A stretch of DNA of 64,000 bases from Cryptomeria japonica (taxonomy: Eukaryota > Streptophyta > Pinopsida > Cupressales > Cupressaceae). The position numbers and the translations under genes are program-made. Shown one piece after another: positions 11,849 through 23,353 of the stretch. The stretch is from contig NC_081405.1 of assembly GCF_030272615.1 (NCBI RefSeq), positions 654,306,920 through 654,370,919 of the forward strand. The letters are read 5' to 3'. How positions within the stretch are numbered: position 1 is the first letter of the stretch; every line of letters starts with the position of its first letter. The notes beneath the pieces are model-generated. The model worked only from the letters and a program-made list of their open reading frames with translations. It was not told the origin of the DNA and did no database searches.

Positions 11849-13728
11849 CCACCCACCCTCTGCCTTTTAGGGGATTCTTGGATGTCAATGAAATCTTCAA
11901 TTGTTCTCTTCCCTCTTGAAGTGGAGGGCTCACCTATTGCTGGCATCAATACACTATATTTTGACCTTTTGTGCATCACATAATCACTAGGAGGGATGGC
12001 TTTAGCAAAGGCAGGCTTAGTTAGAACTAACTTAGCCTTGTCAGGGTTATCTCTTATTATAGCCTCCTTCTTCTCTTTCAGAGTTTGCATTAAATCTTCA
12101 AAGTAAAGAATTAAAATTTCTATCTTTTCCTCAAAGGGGTTGAAGCTAGACAGAGGGTCATAACTGCTATCAAATTGATGAATGAAATCCAGACCCTTTT
12201 TTTATGCCACCCACTTTTCTTTCCTCAATTGTTGCTCATCCAAAATGAATTCATTTCTGATTAGGTCCTCAGGGAAATGAAATTTCTATGGCCTACCTTT
12301 GCATACTGCTCTTCTCCTAAACATACCATTGAAAAAATCCTCAGGGTCAACAAATCTAGTTACTGCAGTAGACAACCTATACGGTTGAAAAATGTCATCA
12401 AAGAATTTCCAACCACCTTTGGTGATCACGAATTGATAGGCCATGGTAATAGTCGGGAAAATAGTCCCTTTACCCCTATTTGTCAACTCTGCCTCTTGCA
12501 CACCTCCAATTTGCCTTAAGACCTCCACAATCCCTACTTTCAATGGGACCTGATAAGGCAATAAAAATGGAGTGCCTCTGAAACCATAAACTCTAAAAAC
12601 TGTAGAAATAGCATACAAATACATATCACCCCAATTATGAACAATCTTAACACCTTCAACAAACTCCTTAGGCCTGAGGAACTCCAAAAGAGCCTTTGGG
12701 ATCCTAGGGTTCTGTGGGCATAGAAGAATCCTAAGCCTAGATGCAAAGCATCTATCAAACTTCAAATAACTGGCATCCTCTTTGTCCCAAGACAAAATTA
12801 TGCTCCATAGTTGCACATGCATCTCCTCACCTTCCTTTTCTTTCATCAAATCCATTCCCTTAGCAAAATAATCAGATCCTTTGAACAAAAATATGTGCAT
12901 TAGAAGAGAATAGCAACCAAAAGGTGTATCCACCTTACCATTTTTTATCCCTACAAGCCCTACATGAATTGCATCAGTGAGGTAAGGTGCATAATCAAAT
13001 GTCACTACTAGAGAGGGGTTCAGAATCTATACCATCATTAACATGTAATGGGTTGGCATGGTTGTTTCAACATCTTTCCCAAAGATCTGACATAGTGCCC
13101 AATACATGCCTTTTGCCCTTAAAGTGAACAAATTCAAGGAGAAGGGTTCCATGGTGCTAGGGCCCACTATAGTTAACCCTCCTATTTTAACAAAAAACTC
13201 CTTCAAAGAGCCACTCCTAAGGTGGTCTTTTTGCACATCATAAACCTGGGCCAATGTTTCAAAATCAATAGGCTCTAATAAATTTGACACCTCACTGAGC
13301 TTAAAAATATTCCTGAATTGATCATCATTGATTTCTATCAGGGCTCCTCCATTTAAATTCCTCACACATCTAGCAACAAGATCATAATTGTGTGCAATCT
13401 GGGTTAGCAAGTCCACATCCATAAAAACCCCAGGGACTACGAGCTTCCCCACGTCCAGTTCCCATATGCTATTCATTGGGGAACTGGAATGTCTCTGACT
13501 GAATCCCACTTTAAAAAGACCCAACCTTGAAATCCCTATTTGTGAATCCCTTAACCATCTACCCTTGTCATATAAATCATCTCCAATCCTTAGACATTGG
13601 GCTTTAGGAACTAATTCTTTAATTTTGGCCTCAACATTTGAGGACATGGTCAATTATTCTAGGAAGTCATCACATATATTCCTATCTTGATAATTTACTT
13701 TCCCTGTGAACTCCCTTCTTGGTGCCAT
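11849..13728 (-). pseudogene. Unknown repeat protein family, copy A, N-terminal half
   Basis: Start ATG at 13728 (reading MAPRREFTGKVNYQ), chosen because copy B has the same start context. An in-frame TAA follows FLE at about codon 26, and the frame then stays open through two long blocks (13653-13027 and 13005-12286). These form a roughly 440-residue conserved globular region with motifs RIGDDLYDKGRWLRDS, PTHYMLMM, IVHNWGDMYLYA and VITKGGW. Downstream (12090-11849) lie a short coiled-coil stretch and a basic, NLS-like SPKRQRVGG. In an 82-residue stretch at the end of the globular block I hand-count 56 identities to copy B. I see no RT, integrase, transposase or protease motif. The function is unknown; the repeat context suggests a transposon-encoded protein. 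Confidence 0.8.
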
Positions 13729-14089
13729 CTTGTTAATGCAATTATATCAATTGAGATTCAAACAAAACTCTGACAAGGCAAGCACACAGTAAAGAACCAA
13801 TTTTCAAACTATAATTAGCAAGCAAGACACAAAAACTTGTTATTCTCCTAAAGAAATTCGCTCTGCACCAACTCCTCTACAACAAACTCATCGAAATGGT
13901 GCCAATATTCAATTGATGTGGACCTTAATATGACAAATCGACATTGAATTGAGACATTTATCCCACATGCTTCGGCCATCAACTCAGAATTGAATTCGCA
14001 AATTGAATTCAAAAACTGGCTCCAACGGATCACCAATTTTCTGAGTATTTCCTTGTTTCGGTGTTTCACCATTTTGTGGAGTTTAAAAC
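13729..14089. other. Leader of copy A
   Basis: Non-coding sequence upstream of the copy A start. It resembles 20910-21180 of copy B only patchily. There is no convincing tRNA primer site; copy B has TGGTATCA on the minus strand near 20975, but the bases that follow do not fit a primer-binding site and copy A lacks it. Confidence 0.4.
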
Positions 14090-15300
14090 CCCCACACCTT
14101 TCCTTCGTGAAGCAATGACATTCATTGGATCCTTAGAAACTTGCACTGCTTTTACTCTTCTGATCCTTCTGTATTAGTAATGGACCCCACCTTCTTTTCG
14201 CTACTTCACGAACACTAAACCTTGTGCACTTTGATCACGTGAAACAATGCTAGCCATCCGATCATTTTCCACTTGCTCAATCTTTACCACTTATGATGAC
14301 CACCAGTCCTTTTTGCTAACCATGCACCACCATCACTGCTAGCGGTCTTCGCCACTTTGCGAAAGCTAACCAGCCTACATTTTCGGGCTACAAAATAGTG
14401 CCCATCATTGGATCCACCTCAAGATGTACACCATTTAACGTTCTCAAACCTTTAAAGTGGGCCTTGACTTGGAAACCACTTGCTTTGTTTCATCACCGGT
14501 GAATGAATCTTACCTGTCGGTCTCCTATTCACTCAAATAATTACAGCAAGCTCCATTCTAAGACCGCCATGTGTTTTATTTCACTGTGGGTTTCAACACC
14601 ATCGTCGGTTAAATCAAAGCGGGCCCTCAAGCAATCCTTTTGAGCCACGTGCATCTGACAAGTCATCATTTCCCTCAACTAAGCGACCCACTTGTCCTGC
14701 CATGTCATCCACCGTGTGACTGCCATGTCACTTCGCTATTTCACGAATGGTAATCTTCATTTGATTTGAGGTTGCGAATCCACGCGGGCCATCCAATCAA
14801 TGACAAGTTGATCGGTCTTTAAAACCATGACCCGCTTATCCTTTGGGGCCACCAACCTTTACGCTACTTTGCAGGCTTTAAACCTCAGGTAACTCTTCTT
14901 TGCAGAGCAACGACAATTGTTAGATCTTTGGAAGCTGCTTGCCTTGTAACCTCTTCGTGACCACCCTGTCGGGGCCCTCCACCTTTTTGCTACTTCATGA
15001 AAGGTAAAACATGGACATCCTTTAGCTGCGAATCTATGCGCACCATTGATCTTCTTTGAGCTGATCATCCTTTAACCAAAGGATCCACTTACCTCTGGGA
15101 CCCACCAACTCTTTCACTATTTCATAGAGGGTAAATCACATGCATCTTCGGCTAGTGAAGCAACACGAGCCATTGGATCCAATACAAGATGCATTCCTTT
15201 TAGCTGATGAACAATCCTTTGGCCAGGCCCGCTTACCCATTTTGCCACTTCGCAAATGCTAAACTACAGACATCTCTTCTTCATGAAGCCACACACACTG
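14090..15300. repeat. Degenerate ~127-bp tandem repeats with palindromic TTCGC..GCGAA core, array A
   Basis: A recurring motif like TTCGCTACTTCACGAA followed by a GTAAAC-like box starts near 14198, 14348, 14731, 14859, 14983, 15110 and 15240. The last five spacings are 124-130 bp, and the 14348-14731 gap fits three degenerate units. A second motif (GCGAAGCAACGCG-like, then a GGATCAA-like box) recurs in the same phase. The same organisation precedes copy B at 21180-22160. No ORF is supported. Confidence 0.75.
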
Positions 15301-15964
15301 CAAGATCAACCTTGACTTGCATGATAGTTAAGAAGCCCGACAAAGATTAAAACAAGACATAGGAAAAGGTGTAAAAATGAAAATATTTAAAAGATCGCCT
15401 AGGGAAAACCTAAAGTGGGGGGACATTTTCATAACAAAGTGATCCTTCCACTTAAGTGGAAAAAGTAATGCAAGAATAGAATGTGAGGGTTTTTCAAAAT
15501 ATAGGAAGGGTTAAATCTTTAAAAAAACCTTAAACCCTCTTTGACCCAAAAACACAAAGGCAACAAGGCCATGTCAAACACAACTTTGTAGATTTTAGCC
15601 GATTATGGGACAAGAACACCCAATTTTCTAAATAGTGATAACAACACACAAGAAGACAACAAAGATCTAGGCTCAAAATGCTTTGATCTGTATATTAATA
15701 TTCATTTTCAAAATCATACATAACTCAAGGTGATATCTGAAAGAACCAGAAAACCTTAGATATATTTCTGCAGAGTTTCTTTAAAAAATTTTGTGATGAT
15801 TTTTTCAATAGTCCTAGTATCCATTTATAATGATATGGATGCAAACAAGCTATAGACTTTCCTAGAAATAGTTTGTTACAACCGTAATTCCCTCTTAAAA
15901 GAGGTTACAATCATTTTCATTCCTAACTTCTTGAGGGTTGTTAGAACGCTACAACATCAATTGA
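15301..15964. other. Junction between copies A and B, possible terminal repeat of the unknown element
   Basis: 15360-15640 is clearly related to 22195-22490 upstream of copy B: a shared CGCCTAGG(G)AAAA box, CTTCCAC(T/A)TAAGTGGAAAAA and the box near GTGATAACA. The stretch from about 15640 to 15952 leads into the end of the copy B frame. On the minus strand it begins TGTTGTAGCG at 15952, which could be the TG start of an LTR shared by the two copies. This is an inference; no polypurine tract is obvious. Confidence 0.4.
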
Positions 15965-18900
15965 TTATTCTTGATCCTCCACTTCTTGCACCATATACTT
16001 ATTTTTCCATTCATTACACATGTCATCATTAGGCCAGGAGTAACTAATAATTTTCTTCCTCAATTTATTTAATATTTTCCAGGTATTCCTCAACTGTTGA
16101 ACTTCAGCTTCCAGAAAATTATAGTGTGACTTTATCTTTTCAATTTCCTCAATTGTTCTAATGAATAAAGATGTATCATCTAAATTGATAACATCATTTA
16201 TCCATTGAGATTAGTTATGGCCTAACTCACTAAGCCACGCATCTTCATCCTTTATTTTTTTGGCACTAACAAACCCTCCAAGAAATAAATCAAAGTTTTG
16301 GTCCGCATACTCTTTTCTGTACAAGTTTGCCTTTCTTTCTAGACTAGATCTCTCCTCTACCAATGTGGACATGCCCTTTACCAGCTCACAAGTGGACTTA
16401 ATAATGACATCAACATTAGCTCCTTCATGAGATGAACACATAAGTTCCAAATCCACCTCTCTACCCATCCATTTATCCATAATTGGCTCCAGGGTAGCCT
16501 TGTCCTCCTTTAATGCCATCAACATGCTCAAAACTCTCTTCATATATATGTACACAATAGAAGCTCTCACTGTGTCAGCAAAATTCAAAATTATGCCCCT
16601 AATCTTTTCCTCATATTTACTTGCAAATATGGCTTGAGCCTGCTTCAATTTTTCCATTTCATCTTGAACAGATTCAGTAGATTGGATGTTGGCATTTTGG
16701 CACTTAGTTGTCATTGATGTCAACCGGTGGAGATTGAGCATGGTAGATGGCTGCCTAGATAATGATGAAGAGGAAAAATGCTAAGATGTACAACCAATAC
16801 AATATGCTATACTGGTCAATAGGTGAAGAATACTCTACTGGAAAAGGGTTTTACCAATATGTGTTTGTCAAACTGACTGAACATTAGAAAGTCATGTCGT
16901 GATTGGAGTAATGTCATGTGAAGATGAGGTGGCAAGTAGGGTGTAGTTGGCAAAGTTTCACTCACTTGGTTGATGAAACTGATATTCATTATTAATGAAG
17001 GAACCACATATCTTGGAATCATATTAGACTAATTACGGCTCGAGGAAGAAGGAATGTAAGAGGAAGATCAGGGGAGTAGTTGATGTCTGGATCAAAAAAT
17101 AGAAGATTGGATTGAAAGATCACCTCGAAAAGAAAACAGTAGGAGAATTAATGGCAATCTGTAAAATGCAAATCTAAAATGAAGGATCATGTTTCCCATA
17201 TTTGAAAAATAATGAAAATGATGGTGAAGAACATATACATCAAGGAGATCAGATCTTGCATATCTGATTGGATTTAATTTGCCTCGAAGATGGTGTAGAA
17301 ACCCTAACCGCCTAGATTTTGAATCTGCCTTTTTGGCAGGAACCTATTCAATAAGAAAAGGAGAGAATGGACAAATAAAAGATGATGCTACAGAAGAGAA
17401 ACTAGTGAGAAGAGCAGCTGGAAGAAGAAAACTTGAGAAGGGATTTCGATCAAGTTATAGTGTGAACAAGCAGGCAGACCGGTTAGAGGATCCTACCAGT
17501 AGTTTCATAGTTGAGCAGTTGAGCCTTATCGGTAAGGTGTGGCAGAGCAAGAAGCATCCCACTATGACACAGTGTATGAAGAGATTGTGTGAGAGAAGGA
17601 GAGAAAGATAACAGAAAGTTAATTGATTCAAGAGCTGCAAAATTCATTTGTGGTAAGAAGCCTAAATAGTACTCAAATAGTATTTCAATATACATTACCA
17701 AGTTGTAGCTTGGTGCAGGGGTTGGTTCTCCTTGGGTTGATGCCCTAAAACTGTAGGGGTTGGTGCCCTAAACTTTTTAACTATGTTTTACTGTGAGGCT
17801 GGATTGGAGTAGTAGACTTCAACAACTTTTCTCACTGGGGATTTTCCCACTTTGGGTTTTCCTCGTAAATCTGGTGTTGTGAGTAGGTTGTGTATGCATG
17901 TTGTGTATGCATGATCTTTTTTCCCTTCTTTCTTATATAACTGATTGGATTGTCTATGTGATTAGGTAAATAATTGATATTCTCAAGTTAGATCAGAAAC
18001 ATAATAGACCTAGGAACCACTCATTCACCCCCCCTCTCAGTGGTACTATGTGTTCAACATTGGAAACTAGGATTTACAGGGGGCAAGGGAAACTCAATAA
18101 TTGGATTAGCAGATGAAGGTTTAGTTGGGGAAGAGGCAATCATCAATGTAGAAGACTCACCTTGGTAGTGATGCCCTGCTATTTGATTCTTCAATTTGGC
18201 AATTGTACTATCTCTTTGAGCTATTTCGACTTTGGCTTCATTGTATACTTTTAGGATTACCTCCAACTTAACCTAGAGATCAGCCTTTTACTTGGCCTCT
18301 TTCTCAGCTACAACCATGTTGAATTTTGTTGATTCCAAAATTGTGCTAGTAGCCTCCACTACCCCTGTGTCTTTAACTCTTTTCACAATCATGCCTCTGA
18401 GATAGTTGGACTCTGAGGTGTCCTTCCGCTTTTTACTCTCCTCCCTCCTTAGTGACCATATGACTAAGGCAACATGATCATTACTATAAGTCACTCCTTC
18501 CAAGGGCTTTGTTTCTTTCCTTACTGCCTCAAGGACTAATGCATCTACTACATCCCATTCAAGGAGAATCAAAACTCCCGCTTCTGCAATCATCCTCCTT
18601 CCCTGCTCTAGGGTAATTTTCCCAAATTCTCTCAATATTTTTTGCTTTACATCTACCTCAACTACAGATGTATCTTTGTGAGGACATTCATTTTTCTCTT
18701 TCTCGCATCTTGCCTTGAACTGGTCTATATTCTTCCTCCAAACAAACTACACGAAGGACCATGTTTTGATAAAACTATCATCCACCAAAAACTCCTCACT
18801 GGCCTGCTTAATGATAGGGTCCAACTTTTTACCTATAAATTCCTCTGTAGTTAAATCCATTAGGGCACTTGCTGGTTCTTCAGGCATCCCTTCTTGCAAC

Positions 18901-20909
18901 TCCTCATAGGTGAGAGAAATTTCCCCAAGACTTCCTAATTGCAATAGTTTCTCTGCTACTACATGCTCATCCCCTATATGAGTTAGGGATTGGGAAGGAG
19001 AATACATGGGCTCACCTGTCCCCAATTTTGCCCCTATCTTCTGCCTTTTAGGGGAATCTAAAATCTCAACCACATCTTCTAATGCCCTTTCTATTTTTGA
19101 AGTAGAAGGCTCCTCCCTTATTAACATTAGTACATTGTACTTTTGACCTTTTCTGCACTGTATATTTTCCTAGGGAGATAATCTTGACATAGGAGGGGTT
19201 GGCTACAACCAGTTTGGCCTTTTCAGAATTGGCTTTCATTACAACCTCGTTCTTCTCCTTCAGAGTTTGCATTAAATCCTCAAAATAATCTACCAAAAAC
19301 TTAATCCTTTCCTAAAAATGGTTAAAACTAACCAAAAGATCATAATTGGTATCAAAATAATGAGTGAAATCCAAAATCTTCTTAAAAGCTAGCCATTTTT
19401 CCTTCCTAACTTCTTGCTCAGCCAAATTGAACTCATTCCTTATTAAATCCTCAAGGAAGTGAAACTAGTGTGCTTTACCTTTACGTACAACCCTCTTCTT
19501 GAACATACAATTAAATAAATCCTCTGGATCATCAAACCTTGCCACTGTAGTAGACAACCTGTGTGGTCGAAAGAAATCATCAAAATGTGTCCAACCACCC
19601 TTGGTGATTACAAATTGATTTCCTATGGTAACAGTTAGGAAAATTGTTCCATTCCCCCTATTTGTCAATTCTTCTTCTTGCAATCCTCCAATTTGCCTCA
19701 AGATCTCAGCAATTCCTATCTTCAATTGGACTTGATAGGGGATCAAATATGGAGTTCCTCTGAAACCATAGACTCTGAATATAGTAGAGACAAGGTATAA
19801 ACATATATCACCCCAGTTGTGCACAATGTTGATGCCTTCAACAAATTCTCTAGGCCTAAGGAATTCAAGGAGAATTTTAGGAATCCTAGGGTTTTGTGAG
19901 CATAAGAGGATTCTAATCCTAGATGCAAAACATCTATCAAACTTCAAGTAACTCACATCTTCCCTATCCCAAGATAGAATTGTGCTCCATAATTGAACAG
20001 GCATCTCCTCTCCATCCTTTTCCTTGAGCAATTCCATTTCATTAACAAAATAGTCAGCACCTTTAAATAAAAGCATGTGCATAAGGAGAGAATACCATCC
20101 AAAGGGTCTATCCACCTTAGCATTCTTTATCCCTATCAATCCCTCATGAATGGCATTAGTGAGATAAGGTGCAAAATCAAAAGTCACTACCAAAGATGGG
20201 TTCAAAATTTGTGCTATCATGAGCATATAATGGGTGGGCATAGTAGCTCTCACATCTTCCCCAAAAATCTGACATAAGGACCAATACATCCCTTTATCCC
20301 TCAAAGTAAAAAGGTTTAATGAGAAGGGTTCCATGGTGCTAGGGCCTACAACTGTCAATCCTCCTATTTTAGCAAAGAATTCTTTCAAGGGGCCATTTCT
20401 GAGGTGATCTTTCTTTGCCTCATAGACCTTCACCAGTGTTTCAAAATTGATGGGCTCTAAATAATTTGATACCTCACTAAGTTTGAAAACTCTTCTGAAC
20501 TCATCATCATTTATTTCAACTAGAGACCCACCATTTACATTCTTCACAGTCCTTGTATTTGGATCATAATTATTTGCAATTTGTGTTAGCAGGTCCACAT
20601 CCATGAAAACCCCAAGGACTATAAGCTTCCCAACATCTAATTCCCACATGCTATTCATTGGAGCAGGGGAATTTTTCTGACTGAACCCCACTTTGAAGAG
20701 TCCCAAGCCTAGTATTCCTATCTTTGAATCCCTTAACCAATTCCCTTTATCATATAAGCCATCACCAATTCTCAGGCGAAAAGCTTTAGGCACCAATTCT
20801 TTAACTTTAGCTAATGCATTAGTGGACCTAGTTAATTGCTCTAAAAAGTCATCACAAATGGATCTCTCCTAGTAATTAACCTTCCCCATGATTCTCCTCA
20901 TGGTGCCAT
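15965..20909 (-). pseudogene. Unknown repeat protein family, copy B, near full-length
   Basis: The longest copy: ATG at 20909 (MAP, shared with copy A), TAA at 15965. Removing the solo LTR and one target duplication leaves about 3.57 kb, some 1,190 codons. Order: conserved globular block (20796-19465, open for 443 codons), basic NLS-like SPKRQKIGAK near 19040, the EEF..FVWRK segment near 18770, the AGVLILLEWDVVDALVLE block near 18550, a coiled-coil stretch near 18200, then past the solo LTR a second helical, Glu/Lys-rich region (16686-16211) and a tail to 15965. Defects: a 1-bp deletion after the start relative to copy A, several stops, and the LTR insertion. No enzyme motif is recognised. 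It lies head-to-tail with copy A. Confidence 0.78.
16687..18059 (+). mobile_element. Copia-type solo LTR with TTGGA target duplication
   Basis: 1,373 bp beginning TGTTGGCATTTTGG and ending TGTTCAACA, flanked by identical TTGGA at 16682-16686 and 18060-18064. The 3' part has features common in plant copia LTRs: a TTTTCCCA..TTGGGTTTTCC box near 17845 and a CCCCCCTCTCAGTG stretch just before the end. There is no internal region, so it is a recombination-derived solo LTR. It interrupts the copy B frame. ORFs in it (for example 17279-17611) have no supporting features. Confidence 0.92.
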
Positions 20910-21179
20910 CCCAGAAATACAATTATTTCAAATAAATCTCAGACAGATTATTTGAGAAATCAAACACCCAATGATACCAATCAAACTGTAACTATTAAGC
21001 AATTTGCAGAAACTTACTTGTTACTTGAAAAATTTTGCTCTGAGCATTGGTTCTTCTACAAGATTCCTTGAATTCACACCAAATCTTCAACCGATGTGAA
21101 GATTATTATGGCAATCAACCATTGATTAGAAACAATTAAGCCACATGCTTCAACAATTAATTCGTAATTGGATTCGAAA

Positions 21180-22160
21180 AATGGCTCCAACGGACCACAT
21201 AAATTTTCTAAGTGTTTTGCCTTTTTGCTGTTTTGCAAAGAGTCAAATTTGCACATCTTTTCACTGCAAAATAGAACCTATTGTTAGATCATGCAAGACG
21301 TGCCCATTCTTTACCTTACCTAAGTCATCCTTCATTAGAAATGGGCCCCACCATCCTTCTGGCATTTCGCGAAGAGTAAACTTCCCGCATCTTCGCCATG
21401 CGAAGCAGCGCACATCGTTAGATCAACACCTAACTGCTTGACCTTTATCCTTCACCATGATTGCTTGTCTATACAATAGACTGTGACCGCCACCACTAGC
21501 GATTATTTGCCATTTCATGAAAGGTAAACATCTTGCACCTTTGCAATGCAAAACAGTATGCGGCGTCAGATCAAGTTCAAGTTGCTCGACCTTTATTTTC
21601 TTTAGCCTTTAAAGTGGGCTCTCTGTGCAAATCCACTCATCTACAAACCTCTAGCAAGTATCTTCCACATGGTTGTCACTTACTCGCCCAAGAAATCTGC
21701 TGGTCTCCACATCTGAACCACCATGTGTCTCACTGTACCATGAATTTCACCAACACTGCCACTTTATCAAACAGACCAATCTGGAAATCTATTTGGAACC
21801 ACGTATCCCATTTACAAATCACCTTCTTTCTTGGTCGCACATCCAACTGTATTGCCACCTAATCTGCCACATAACAGCTAGCTCAGTTTTGTTGTTTCGA
21901 GAAGGACAAACATCATGTTACTTCGCATTGCGAAACAACGCGCGACATCTGATCAACTTCAAGTTGATCGGTCTTTAACTCAGGAACCACTTACCTATCA
22001 GGCCCATCACCTTTCCACTATTTCATGAAGAATAAACATCTTGTATCTTTAAAAACTGGAAGCTGCTTACCTACCCGGGCCACCACCTTTTCGCTTTTTC
22101 GTGAAGAATAAACTTCATGCATATTTTCATTGTGAAAGAGCGCAAACCATTGGATCAATA
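21180..22160. repeat. Degenerate tandem repeats with palindromic TTCGC..GCGAA core, array B
   Basis: Related to array A: TTTCGCGAAG-like palindromes followed by GTAAAC/ATAAAC recur near 21224, 21358, 21504, 21890, 22011 and 22089, with GCGAAGCAGCGC/GCGAAACAACGCG companions. Spacings are about 120-150 bp or a multiple, apart from a short last unit. It lies upstream of the copy B start on the minus strand, as array A does for copy A, which ties the repeats to the unknown element. Confidence 0.72.
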
Positions 22161-22490
22161 AGAAGGTGCGTGAACGTTACAACACTCAGTAGACAAATTA
22201 AAACAAAATAAAACCTAGGAAATGGGCATAAATTAAAGAAAATATTATATCTCGCCTAGGAAAAGACTTCAAAAGGGACCCCTTTTCTAACGATGGACTG
22301 ACCCTTCCACATAAGTGGAAAAAGGTAACAAGAAAAAAGAACGCAAGGCTTACGCTATGGAAATAGGGTGAATTTGGAAAAACCCTAAACCCTTAGATTA
22401 ATAACCCTTAGGAGCAGAAAGAAACCATGAAAGCCCAAAATTAAGGGGATTGAAAAGAAAAATCACTTAAAATTCTAAAAAGCGATAACA
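22161..22490. other. Upstream end of copy B element, truncated
   Basis: Related to 15330-15640. The relation stops at 22490, where the shortened LTR of chromovirus 2 begins; both elements are cut at this junction, which suggests one deletion spanning it. A short AAACCCTAAACCC near 22380 resembles a telo-box but is far too short to be telomeric. Confidence 0.5.
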
Positions 22491-22704
22491 TGAGTAACTG
22501 ATCTGACAATCTCAAGTGGAGGAGTTGATTGTCCAACAAACTTTAGCTATACCTAGGAGGCAAGTCAAGAAGGTTAAAACCTTGGAGGTCTCAATGTCAT
22601 AACCCTTACCAAGTGCCTAGTAAGGACTTGAGTAGTTGTAGGGTTGAGTAGGACAAGTCACTCAAGAAGGTGAAACAAACAAGGCTTCAAGACTCTCTGC
22701 ATCA
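22491..22704 (+). repeat. 5' LTR remnant of chromovirus 2
   Basis: Aligns with the last ~213 bp of the 3' LTR (28119-28331) and ends CTGCATCA like it. Everything upstream in the LTR is missing. Confidence 0.9.
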
Positions 22705-22707
22705 GAG

Positions 22708-22719
22708 TGGTATCAGAGC
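22708..22719 (+). other. Primer-binding site of chromovirus 2
   Basis: TGGTATCAGAGC, three bases after the LTR end; a full match to the usual initiator tRNA-Met site of plant retrotransposons. Confidence 0.93.
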
Positions 22720-22741
22720 CATTCTTTAAAATATTTGGTGT

Positions 22742-23353
22742 ATGGCAGATTGTGAAGAATTAGAAGTAAGTTCAATGCCTCCAAAGGCAATGACTCCAGA
22801 GGCCATCCAATAGATTGTGGAAGAGATGATAGAAGGATTGAAGGATGCAGAAGGAAGTAGAGGAACTAGAGAGGTAAATAAGGAGAAGGGAAAGGTTAAC
22901 ACAGAATGGGGTGATGAGACTGATGAAGAAGTGGAAGATGGAGAAGAACTAGCAGTAGTAGCTATGCCTCAAGACCAAAAGTTATTCCTAGATGCATTCA
23001 AATCCATTTCTAATGACAATCTGGATGGATTACCCACATATAGAGAAAACCTCAATGGAGAAGAGTTGCTAGATTGCATAGAATCTCTCAATGATCATTT
23101 TGATTACAAAGAGGTAGCAGAAGAGAAAAGAGTTAATGTGGCCAAATCAAGAATGAGAGGATCAACATTGGTTTGGTGGAATGTGATGCAAGAAGAAAGG
23201 ATACAAGAGGGAAAAAAGAAGATAGCTTCATGGGAGTGTATGAAGATCAATGAGGAGGAGCCTAGTGACAGAGGGAGAAAATTTGATGATGAGGAGGAAA
23301 ATGCTCAAGATACCCCAATCTCAAGAGCCACCACAAAGGAAAATCTTGTTTAG
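22742..23353 (+). pseudogene. gag of chromovirus 2, internally deleted
   Basis: ATG at 22742, with an in-frame TAG at 22811 where Gln is likely (AIQ then stop). Then an acidic N-terminus and a Retrotrans_gag core with VAKSRMRGSTLVWW. About 170 bp later the sequence is already in the protease region, whereas chromovirus 1 has about 790 bp between the same points; the central gag including the zinc knuckle is gone. It overlaps the pol frame at 23250. Confidence 0.88.

Noticed and set aside
17279-17611. 110-codon ORF in the copia solo LTR
   Set aside because: It lies wholly inside a defined LTR with target duplication; no domain is visible.
20960-20985. TGGTATCA on the minus strand upstream of copy B as a primer-binding site
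   Set aside because: Only the first eight bases fit the initiator-Met site, the rest does not, and copy A lacks it.
22378-22400. AAACCCTAAACCC as interstitial telomere (also a weaker version near 15525)
   Set aside because: Fewer than two full units; it is at most a telo-box-like word.
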